20,042 bases of DNA, taken from assembly GCA_964459305.1 (NCBI GenBank), contig CAYWNA010000248.1:1-20042 (forward strand), in the 5' to 3' direction. Below, piece after piece: positions 7,991 to 14,931 of this stretch. Position numbers and translations under genes: made by a program. A model generated the notes under the pieces. It was not told where the DNA came from. It ran no database searches and saw only the letters and a list, made by a program, of their open reading frames with translations. The first letter of the stretch is position 1. Each line of letters starts with the position of its first letter. The DNA is from CAYWNA01 sp964459305. Its GTDB lineage: Bacteria; Planctomycetota; Planctomycetia; Pirellulales; Pirellulaceae.

Positions 7991-8049
7991 GCGTCCGCCT
8001 TTGTCGTCCTTTAAGGTCCGTTGCCGTCCCTTTCGTCCCCTTTGCCGTA
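7991..8049 (+). repeat. Degenerate pyrimidine-rich CGTCC(T)TT repeat
   Basis: The 59 bases contain five or six imperfect copies of a unit like CGTCCCTTT (for example CGTCCTTT, CGTCCCTTT and CGTCCCCTTT) just upstream of the ribosome site of the LamG gene. It is non-coding in the reading chosen here. It could be a leader element, a binding stretch, or simply decayed tandem repeat next to the hairpin element. Its boundaries are approximate. Confidence 0.4.
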
Positions 8050-8054
8050 CTCGC

Positions 8055-8060
8055 AAGGAG
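8055..8060 (+). promoter_or_regulatory. Shine-Dalgarno site fixing a GTG start at 8068
   Basis: AAGGAG lies 7 bases before GTG 8068. The in-frame ATG at 8080 would be 19 bases away, too far, and the long open frame back to 7690 runs through the previous gene and the hairpin repeat. GTG 8068 places a clean signal peptide at the N-terminus. Confidence 0.7.
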
Positions 8061-8067
8061 CAACACC

Positions 8068-9762
8068 GTGAGCGTGAACATGACCCGCTTTCACTTCGTC
8101 GCTGGTTTCATCACCGCGAATCTGCTGCTCGTTAATCCGGCGCACGCCCAGGATGGACTGATTGCTCACTGGAAACTCGCCGGAGATGCGAAAGACGATT
8201 CAGGCAACGAGAATCACGGTCAAAACCACGATGTCGATCTCAATGCACCCGGCCCCGACGGCAAGGCGGGTGGTGCTGCCGGGTTTGACGGCCTGAGCGA
8301 CTACATCGAAGTTCCCCACAGCAACGCACTCCAGCTGGGCACGGGGGATTTTTCGATTTCCGTGTGGGTCCATACGGAAAAGGACCTCGATGACGTGATT
8401 GGCGACATCGTCAGCAAGTTCGATCCGGCCGGCCGCACGGGATTCAATTTCAGCATACAGAACTACGCGGGCGTGACCTGCGCACAGTCCAATTATCGTC
8501 ACGTCCACTTCGGCATCGACGCCGGCCGCATCGATGCCGAGTGGACCGATTGCGGGCGACCGGGCAACAACCTATTTGTGTTCGCGCTGTGCGTTTATCA
8601 AGGTGAGCTCTATGCGGGTACGTTCGAGATGGGCAAGGATGACGCGGGCCACGTTTACCGGTACGACGGCGGGACACGCTGGGTCGATTGCGGCAGCCCG
8701 GATCGATGCAATTCGGTGCAGTCGCTGGCTGTGTACGACGGCAAGCTGTATGCAGGCGTGGGTCGATACCTCTCGCGCGGCTCGGCACTGCCTGATTCGC
8801 CCAACGAGATACTCGGCGGCAAGGTGTATCGTTACGAAGGCGAATCGCGGTGGATCGACTGCGGCAAGCTCCAGAGCGATGAATCAGGCGAGTCCTTCAC
8901 GGTGGGCGGAATGGCCGTCTACCTCGGACGGCTCTATGCCGGCGTGTCGAAGCCGGCCGGTCGCGGACTCTATCGTTACGAAGGCGACACGAGTTGGACC
9001 TACTGCGGCAACCCCGGCCATCGCGTCACAAATCCGGTCGTCTTCAACGGCAAACTGTATTCGTGCTCGCTGGACGGCGGCGGCATTGCTCGCTACGACG
9101 GCGATAAGAGTTGGACGGACGTCGGCAGGCCGGCTGGGGTCTCTCAAACGTACGGCTTTGCTGTGTTCGGCGGGAATCTGTACGCGTCGAGTTGGCCGAA
9201 CGGCGAGGTTTTCCGATACGCCGGCGAAACGACGTGGACCAGTTGCGGGCGACTGGGGACAGAAAAAGAAGTCATGGGCATGGCCGTGTACAACGGCAAA
9301 CTCTACGCCGGCACGCTGCCGCTGGCCGAAGTCTACCGCTACGAAGACGGCACAACATGGACCCTCACCGGCCAGTTGGACAAGACGCCGGACGTGCGTT
9401 ATCGCCGGGCATGGTCGATGGCCGTTTTCGACGGGAAGCTCTATTGCGGCACGCTGCCATCCGGCCACGTCTATTCGGTCGAAGCGGGCAAGAGCGTGAC
9501 CCACGATCGCGCGCTCGCGCCGGGTTGGCACCATTTGGCGGGCGTCAAGGCGAACGATCGCCTCAAGCTGTACGTGGACGGCACGTGTGTCGCCGAAAGC
9601 ACGGCTTTCGACCCCAGCGATTACGACCTGAGTGCGCAAACGCCGCTGAAAATCGGATTCGGCCAGCACGACTATTTCAACGGCCGAATGAAGGATTTGA
9701 GGATCTACAATCGCGCCTTGCCAGAAGATGACATCAAGCTCCTCCACTCGCCCGATCCATAG
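8068..9762 (+). CDS. Secreted LamG-domain protein split by a seven-unit beta-propeller
   Basis: A 564-residue protein with a Sec signal peptide ending near AHA|QD (residues 27-28). Residues 28-151 are the front half of a LamG/concanavalin-like domain (LIAHWKLAGDAKDDSGNENH; then FDGLSDYIEVP and FSISVWV). Residues 152-475 are seven repeats of about 40-55 residues with the pattern W.DCG-P...(A/G)VY.GKLYAGT...VYRY.G, which is a seven-bladed propeller. Residues 476-564 supply the missing LamG half (GWHHLAGVKANDRLKLYVDG, GRMKDLRIYNRAL). The propeller is thus inserted in a loop of the LamG sandwich. The likely role is glycan or cell-surface binding; no catalytic residues are recognised. It is followed 25 bases later by the TPR gene and lies in a run of co-oriented exported-protein genes. 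Confidence 0.8.
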   Translation: MSVNMTRFHFVAGFITANLLLVNPAHAQDGLIAHWKLAGDAKDDSGNENHGQNHDVDLNAPGPDGKAGGAAGFDGLSDYIEVPHSNALQLGTGDFSISVWVHTEKDLDDVIGDIVSKFDPAGRTGFNFSIQNYAGVTCAQSNYRHVHFGIDAGRIDAEWTDCGRPGNNLFVFALCVYQGELYAGTFEMGKDDAGHVYRYDGGTRWVDCGSPDRCNSVQSLAVYDGKLYAGVGRYLSRGSALPDSPNEILGGKVYRYEGESRWIDCGKLQSDESGESFTVGGMAVYLGRLYAGVSKPAGRGLYRYEGDTSWTYCGNPGHRVTNPVVFNGKLYSCSLDGGGIARYDGDKSWTDVGRPAGVSQTYGFAVFGGNLYASSWPNGEVFRYAGETTWTSCGRLGTEKEVMGMAVYNGKLYAGTLPLAEVYRYEDGTTWTLTGQLDKTPDVRYRRAWSMAVFDGKLYCGTLPSGHVYSVEAGKSVTHDRALAPGWHHLAGVKANDRLKLYVDGTCVAESTAFDPSDYDLSAQTPLKIGFGQHDYFNGRMKDLRIYNRALPEDDIKLLHSPDP

Positions 9763-9787
9763 CGACTGCGAAAGGAATCACAAACCC

Positions 9788-10597
9788 ATGATGGCACGCC
9801 TTCGAATCGGACTGTGTTTGCTCATGGTTTGTGGCGTCGCGATTCCCGCGCAAGGCGAGGGTGAAGGTACCGGCCCCGAGCGGCTCCTGCCCAAGGCTCT
9901 GGAGTTGGCGCGCACGTTGCCCGACGGGAAGGGATACGGCAACTGGGCGAAGCCGTTGGTTGTACTTCGCATGGCGAGCACCATGCGGCTTGCGGGGATG
10001 AACGACAAAGCAATGGCGGCTTTCGAGGAGTGCGCGGCGATGAACGCGCGCTTGGGCGAGGAAGCCATTCGGGACGAGATCGGCATCGAACTGTGCCGCG
10101 CCTTTACGCAGCTGGGCAAGACCGAGACGGCCCGCGAGTTGGCAAAGGAATTGAAGTTCCGTAACTACTCGACTGTGGCGCTCTATGTGACCGCTCGCAC
10201 CGCCTTGGAGATGAACCGTCCCGCAGAGGTCGAAGAGGTCATCCGCAGTGCCGTATTGGACCGTTCGTCGCAGACCGAAACAAACCGCGGAGACGATTTG
10301 TGGGCGCATGCGTGTGTGAATCAAATCCAGATGCGCAAGCACCACCCCATCGCTCTGGGCCTGCCGCCGGTGATTGTCATCCCGCGGCGCAACGGAGGCA
10401 TGCTCGTTCCCAGACCCGGATGCGAAGTGGCGGGATGGTATGACACGATCGAGCGTTATGCAGCACTGGTCGCGGGCGGCTACGGTCTTGGACGAGTCGT
10501 CGCGTTTAGCCCGCATCCGGAGGGCAGCTCGGGTTTCATCCCGCGCGACCGGCTCTGCATCAATGCCACGTACTGGGCCAACGGAGGATCACCATGA
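9788..10597 (+). CDS. Exported TPR-like protein with an amidotransferase-like C-terminal tail
   Basis: A 269-residue protein starting at ATG 9788 (or 9791), with AAAGGA upstream and a signal peptide ending near residue 22; the open frame before it (from 9728) overlaps the LamG gene. Residues 30-160 are helical pairs of tetratricopeptide type (for example ALELARTLPDGKGYG, AMAAFEECAAMNARLG). From about 182 the character changes to HPIALGLP...NGGMLVP...GGYGLGRVVAFSPHPEGS. This closely resembles the C-terminal third of BPL_N/class-I glutamine-amidotransferase-like domains. The front two thirds of that domain are missing, so this looks like a fusion, perhaps produced by deletion. Its last 4 bp overlap the next gene. 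Function is unknown; a protein-binding role is the safest guess. Confidence 0.6.
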   Translation: MMARLRIGLCLLMVCGVAIPAQGEGEGTGPERLLPKALELARTLPDGKGYGNWAKPLVVLRMASTMRLAGMNDKAMAAFEECAAMNARLGEEAIRDEIGIELCRAFTQLGKTETARELAKELKFRNYSTVALYVTARTALEMNRPAEVEEVIRSAVLDRSSQTETNRGDDLWAHACVNQIQMRKHHPIALGLPPVIVIPRRNGGMLVPRPGCEVAGWYDTIERYAALVAGGYGLGRVVAFSPHPEGSSGFIPRDRLCINATYWANGGSP

Positions 10598-11136
10598 TCG
10601 GCACCGCACTGAAGACTTGCACGGCCTGCCTATTGATGTGGACCGTCGCGGACAGCCAAGGCGTTTCGCCGGTTGTCGTTTTGGACGGGCCGGAGGTGCA
10701 ACACTTACACGACGCGTTGAGCCGGGTTACGTGCCCGTTTCGAAGTATCGCCAGACTGGATTCCGCGGCGCTCACCGGATGCCGGGTGCTGGTGCTTTCT
10801 GGAAAGAAACCGCCGTTGGAGTCTAGGGACGCAAAGACCATCGAACAGTTTGTGCAATCAGGTGGCGCGGTACTCGCCATCGGAGGCGGCGCCACGTGGA
10901 TGATTCAACACAAGCTGTTCGATGCGGACGGCTATTTGACAGGCACGCCAAGCAACCCGAACCGCCGGACCACGCCGTCGGTACCAGTGCCCGCCTCCGA
11001 CGACTGGAAGCCGTGGGAAGCCGAATTATTGATCCCCGAGGACGTATCCTACGCGAAGCCGATACTGACATTCCGAGGCACCGGTGAACTCTGCCTCGAC
11101 AAGTTCACACTGCAGCGCCTACCCCGTTCCGAGTAG
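10594..11136 (+). CDS. Small exported protein with a partial amidotransferase-like fold
   Basis: A 180-residue protein translationally coupled to the previous gene (ATGA overlap). A short, weak signal peptide covers residues 1-22. Residues 25-103 read as an alpha/beta half-domain of the GATase/ThuA type: VSPVVVLDGPE, then VLVLSGKKPP, then IEQFVQSGGAVLAIGGGATW. The usual nucleophilic Cys of the elbow is replaced by Gly (IGGGA), so catalysis is unlikely. The C-terminal 135-180 (ILTFRGTGELCLDKFTLQRL) is like the last strands of a carbohydrate-binding jelly roll. It is about half the size of a full GATase-like protein. It may be a remnant or a specialised binding protein; the assignment is tentative. 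Confidence 0.55.
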   Translation: MIGTALKTCTACLLMWTVADSQGVSPVVVLDGPEVQHLHDALSRVTCPFRSIARLDSAALTGCRVLVLSGKKPPLESRDAKTIEQFVQSGGAVLAIGGGATWMIQHKLFDADGYLTGTPSNPNRRTTPSVPVPASDDWKPWEAELLIPEDVSYAKPILTFRGTGELCLDKFTLQRLPRSE

Positions 11137-11151
11137 AGAGAGAAAAGCGTA

Positions 11152-12990
11152 ATGAGTCGGCGTGAGATCCTCCCGGCAATGGTTCTGGTACTGATGATCG
11201 GCGTGATTCTTGTCGGAGTTTGCGCCACGTTCGGCGAGGATAAGCCACGAGTTTGGCCGTCCGAACGAACTGCGTACCGGGATGAGGTTACCGGGGCCGA
11301 AGTGTGGCGGCTGACTTCGCATCCTGAGGTCGACATAGCCACGCATCGTACGCAGAGTTGCTGGTCGCCCGATGGAGCGAGGATTCTGTTTCGTTCCCGG
11401 CGTGACGGGCGGGATCATTTCTACGTGATGGACGCGGATGGCTCGAAGATCACACGCATCGACGATCTGCGAGGCGCGACGACGTATGCGGTGTGGAGTC
11501 GTTCTGGACGCCAGGTCGTGTGTACTCGTAGTGTTCCGGATTCCGGTTTTGGGATCTATGGAATTGACGCCCGGACCTTCGAAGCCCGGTTGATGGCCGG
11601 GCCGTTCGAGGAGAAATGCGGGGGGCCCGATGTGAGCCCGGACGGCACCGGCGTACTGTTCCTGCGCTTCCTGCCGCAGCCCGAAGGGCAGAAGCAGGAC
11701 GTGGTCGACTCGTGGCGCGTGAATATGGATGGCACGGGTTTGGCTAAGTTCGAAGGCACGTCGAAGCACGGCGGCATCAGGTGGGTGCCGGGCCGCATGG
11801 ATATTGTCCGCATGAAATCGGCCCGCAAGCAGTTCATCCTTCAGCCAGATGGATCGCAGGCTCGCCTGCTGGCCGACGGCGGCCATGAATGCTTCTCGCC
11901 CGACGGCCAATCGCTGCTCGTGTGCGATCCTAAAGGTGGCGACCCGTCGGAATGGCTCGGCAAATGCTCCGCGGGCATCTACGATGTGGAAACGGGCCGC
12001 CGCCGCGATTTGACAAACGAGCTGGTTTGGGTCGGGACCCATCCCAACTTCAGCCCGGACGGACGATTCGTAGCCATCGACAACGCTGGTCACGACTATC
12101 CCGGCGCGATCCTCATCGTACGGGCAAACGGCACAGGCCTCGTCGCACCACTCTGCTACCACCATGCATCGTGGGAATCTGGTCACATGACGCATCCCAC
12201 CATGCACTGGAGTCCGGACGGCACGAAGATCGTGTTCGTCTCGGACAAAGACTCCGAAGACAAGGCGAAGGGCGACCTGTACCTGTCGGTCGTCGATCGC
12301 CCGGCAGCACCGAGCGATGTGACGGTTCAGTGCAAGGACGGTCAAGCGATCGTGACCTGGCGGCCGGCGCCGCGGCACCACGAGACAAAGGAGTTCGAGG
12401 TGCTGCGAAGTGTACCGTCTCCGCGTGAAGATTATCGAGGCCGGAGACTGGATCGGACGGGAGTCTTCGAGCCATTGGGCACGGTGCCTGTCCTGAGCAC
12501 ATATCTCGTGCCTGGTGGAGTCGGTGCGCAAACCCGAGAGATACGCGTCGAGTCGACCGGGGGCTTTCCTGACTCCGGAATGCTGGAGATCGCCGGCAAC
12601 CATGCCCTTTGTCCTCACGAATTGGTCGAGTACGCGGCAAAGACGGACAAGAGCTTCTTGAACTGCAATCGCGGTGTTGGCAATACGGAAGCAAGTTCGC
12701 ATTGGGGCGAATCCCGCGTATGGTGCCAGAGTGCCAACCGCTTTACCGACACCATTCCGCCAACCGGGCGGCAGTATTATTATGTTATTCGCGCTCGGGA
12801 ACACTCGGGCCTGCGTAGCGCGTATTCACGGATCACGTCTTCCACGACATCCGTCGAGCGAGAACAACGAGGGCCTGGGCATGGCTGTAGAGGCAACAGA
12901 AGCGGTTTCAAAGCCGGGAGGACGAGCCGAGCCGAAACTAACGAAAACACGGCTCAGCGGGAGCTTCGCCCTCCCGAAAATCAGTTTTGA
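11152..12990 (+). CDS. Exported TolB/PL22-like propeller with an Fn3-like domain
   Basis: A 612-residue protein preceded by a purine-rich GAGAGAGAAAA tract. Residues 9-26 are a signal peptide or membrane anchor. Residues 35-380 form a TolB-like propeller with repeated 'SPDG..(I/L)(L/V)F' strands (WSPDGARILF, VSPDGTGVLF, FSPDGRFVAI, WSPDGTKIVF). It resembles the PL22-like gene at 1687, but the C-terminal segment reads H345-x-x-H348-x-x-x-H352 rather than Q-x-x-H-x-H, so lyase activity is doubtful. Residues 383-560 are an Fn3-like module (PAAPSDVTVQ, VTWRPAP; YYYVIRARE) interrupted by about 80 residues (450-530). The last 25 residues are encoded by a hairpin repeat and are unlikely to be ancestral. 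It lies 15 bases after the preceding gene, in the same transcription run. Confidence 0.7.
   Translation: MSRREILPAMVLVLMIGVILVGVCATFGEDKPRVWPSERTAYRDEVTGAEVWRLTSHPEVDIATHRTQSCWSPDGARILFRSRRDGRDHFYVMDADGSKITRIDDLRGATTYAVWSRSGRQVVCTRSVPDSGFGIYGIDARTFEARLMAGPFEEKCGGPDVSPDGTGVLFLRFLPQPEGQKQDVVDSWRVNMDGTGLAKFEGTSKHGGIRWVPGRMDIVRMKSARKQFILQPDGSQARLLADGGHECFSPDGQSLLVCDPKGGDPSEWLGKCSAGIYDVETGRRRDLTNELVWVGTHPNFSPDGRFVAIDNAGHDYPGAILIVRANGTGLVAPLCYHHASWESGHMTHPTMHWSPDGTKIVFVSDKDSEDKAKGDLYLSVVDRPAAPSDVTVQCKDGQAIVTWRPAPRHHETKEFEVLRSVPSPREDYRGRRLDRTGVFEPLGTVPVLSTYLVPGGVGAQTREIRVESTGGFPDSGMLEIAGNHALCPHELVEYAAKTDKSFLNCNRGVGNTEASSHWGESRVWCQSANRFTDTIPPTGRQYYYVIRAREHSGLRSAYSRITSSTTSVEREQRGPGHGCRGNRSGFKAGRTSRAETNENTAQRELRPPENQF
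12915..12977. repeat. Second copy of the hairpin repeat, within the 3' end of the propeller gene
   Basis: CGGGAGG (12915-12921) and GAGCCG (12929-12934) pair with CGGCTC (12950-12955) and CCTCCCG (12970-12976). The right arm 12950-12977 matches the reverse complement of 7873-7900 at 26 of 28 positions, including 18 exact in a row. It lies inside the open frame of the propeller gene and supplies roughly residues 588-609. It lacks the 12-bp outer ends of the 7862 copy. Confidence 0.8.
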
Positions 12991-13023
12991 AATGCCTACT
13001 AATCATTACGAGACTACTCCGAC

Positions 13024-13030
13024 GGAAGGA
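13024..13030 (+). promoter_or_regulatory. Shine-Dalgarno site for the start at 13038
   Basis: GGAAGGA lies 7 bases before ATG 13038, immediately ahead of a good signal peptide. The longer in-frame start at 12987 overlaps the preceding stop codon, has no site of comparable strength and would place a charged 17-residue stretch ahead of the signal. Confidence 0.7.
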
Positions 13031-13037
13031 ATCAACC

Positions 13038-14867
13038 ATGATGAAGACAGTCTCCGTGTTGGTATGTCTTTTTGCATTCGTACATCTTGGAGAACCGGTG
13101 ATGGCCGAGCAGTTCAATCTGCGGTTGCGATATCAGAAGCAAACGGATGATGAGGCCAACAGTTTTCAGCGGGTCGTGCGCGAGGAAGACTGGGACGCGA
13201 GCAAGACGGCGGTAATCGTCTGCGATGTTTGGGATCTGCATCACTGTCTGAACGCCGTTCGTCGTCTGGAGGAATTTGGGCCCCGGCTAAACGAAGTTCT
13301 GGTCGAGGCCCGTCGGCGCGGCGCCGTGATCGTTCACTCGCCCAGCGACTGCATGGATGCCTACCAGGATCATCCCGCTCGTCGTCGCGCGATCGCCGCA
13401 CCACGTGCGGACGCATTGCCCGAAGACATCGAAAACTGGTGCTCGCGAATTCCGGCCGAGGAGCGGGCGGACTATCCGATCGATCAATCGGACGGAGGTG
13501 AGGACGATGATCCGAACGAGCACGCGGCGTGGGCGGCGAAACTGAAGGCGATGGGGCGAAATCCGGGAATGCCATGGAAGACTCAGTCGTCCATGATTTC
13601 GATTGATGCCGAACGCGACTACATAAGCGATCGCGGGGACGAAGTCTGGAATGTTCTTGAACACCGTGGGATCCGCAACGTGATTCTGACTGGCGTCCAC
13701 ACCAACATGTGTGTTCTCGGACGTCCCTTTGGCCTGCGGCAGATGAGCCGCAACGGCAAGAACGTCGTCTTGATGCGCGACATGACCGATACGATGTACA
13801 ACCCGAAACGCTGGCCTTACGTCGATCATCTCACGGCCAACGACCTGATCGTCTCGCACATCGAACGTTTTGTCTGTCCGACGATTACGAGCGATCAACT
13901 GATTGGTGGAAAACCGTTTCGGTTTCGCAACGACAACCGAAAAGAGCGTGATATCACGGCTCTGGCCAGCCTTCCAAAACGCGATGTCGACCTACTGACA
14001 GACGCATGGTCGTCGATGACGATTCCCGCTCCAATGGATGCGGTCGCCGGGCAGGCCATTCGTCAGTCGAACGGTATTGCCTGGTACCGTTGTGCGGTCC
14101 GCATTCGAAAATCTTGGATGGCCAGCGGGCCCTTGTGCCTGCAGATTCCGACAGCCGCGAGCGAGATCAACGCGTGGTGCAATGGGCATGCGCTGAAGTC
14201 TTCGACCGAAGATCTTCGGGATACCATCGTTTTTCAGATCGATCCGAAAGCGGTCACGCCGGACGATGCTAATCTGATCGTTTTGCGTGTTGAACAGGAA
14301 AGCGGAACGGCCTTCACGGCGGCTCCAACCGTGGTGGCCGGCGACAAGACAATGACACTCGAAGGACGCTGGCAGTTTCGCGCTGGTGACGACCCGGCGT
14401 TGAAGAACATGCCGCTACCAGCCCGCTTTGGAGCATCAACGGACATCGTGTTCGAGGCGACTGAACGGACCGGCCGAGACCAGAGAACCGCGGAAGCGGG
14501 TATCTGGGCGTTGGAGCAGGCCTATTGGGAATTCAATCGCGATGCCGACCACGAACGAATCATTTCTACCTGGCACGACAAGTTTCTGGGATGGCCTGAC
14601 GCCGAGCCGAAACCAATCGATAAAGAACAAGGGGCTCGCTACGTCCGCGAAAGGTACGCGAAGCCCGCCTCGTATTCTTTCAAGATTGACCCGACCGGCA
14701 TCCAGGTCTTAGGGAATGTGGCGGTCAATCACTATACGGTGCATCTCACTTGGGAGGACGGCACGGAGAAGACGCGATCCATGCGGATCACCCATACGTG
14801 GATCCGCGACGCGACGGGCTGGAAAGTCCTGGGAGGAATGAGTCGGCTGCTTGAAACAGCACAGTGA
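13038..14867 (+). CDS. Secreted isochorismatase-family / jelly-roll / SnoaL-like fusion
   Basis: A 609-residue protein with a signal peptide (cleavage near VMA|EQ, residue 23-24). Residues 50-285 are a cysteine hydrolase of the isochorismatase family: Asp63 in VIVCDVWD, Lys181 in MPWKTQSS and Cys225 in GVHTNMCVLGRP are the likely Asp-Lys-Cys triad. A 60-residue acidic insert (about 120-175) is unusual. Residues 310-450 look like a galactose-binding jelly roll of the type found in glycoside hydrolases (SEINAWCNGHALKSS, IVLRVEQ). Residues 490-605 have the SnoaL/DUF4440 NTF2-like pattern (ALEQAYWEFNRDADHERIISTWHDKF ending ITHTWIRDATGWKVLGG, read here as two parts). It probably cleaves a small amide or ester outside the cytoplasm; the substrate is unknown. 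It is the last gene of the co-oriented run and converges on the efflux gene 64 bases away. Confidence 0.75.
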   Translation: MMKTVSVLVCLFAFVHLGEPVMAEQFNLRLRYQKQTDDEANSFQRVVREEDWDASKTAVIVCDVWDLHHCLNAVRRLEEFGPRLNEVLVEARRRGAVIVHSPSDCMDAYQDHPARRRAIAAPRADALPEDIENWCSRIPAEERADYPIDQSDGGEDDDPNEHAAWAAKLKAMGRNPGMPWKTQSSMISIDAERDYISDRGDEVWNVLEHRGIRNVILTGVHTNMCVLGRPFGLRQMSRNGKNVVLMRDMTDTMYNPKRWPYVDHLTANDLIVSHIERFVCPTITSDQLIGGKPFRFRNDNRKERDITALASLPKRDVDLLTDAWSSMTIPAPMDAVAGQAIRQSNGIAWYRCAVRIRKSWMASGPLCLQIPTAASEINAWCNGHALKSSTEDLRDTIVFQIDPKAVTPDDANLIVLRVEQESGTAFTAAPTVVAGDKTMTLEGRWQFRAGDDPALKNMPLPARFGASTDIVFEATERTGRDQRTAEAGIWALEQAYWEFNRDADHERIISTWHDKFLGWPDAEPKPIDKEQGARYVRERYAKPASYSFKIDPTGIQVLGNVAVNHYTVHLTWEDGTEKTRSMRITHTWIRDATGWKVLGGMSRLLETAQ

Positions 14868-14931
14868 ATCTCTGCGCGGTTGCGTCTTCAAAGAACTCCC
14901 GCGACATCCGGCACCCAGCCTTCTACATTTC

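Noticed and set aside
7690..8067. N-terminal extension of the LamG gene
   Set aside because: It overlaps the end of the ceramidase-like gene and the whole hairpin repeat; a good ribosome site and signal peptide fix the start at 8068.
11119..12804. Long open frame of 561 codons on the minus strand
   Set aside because: It is antisense to the TolB-like propeller gene, whose repeated SPDG strands are unmistakable. The minus product has no domain pattern.
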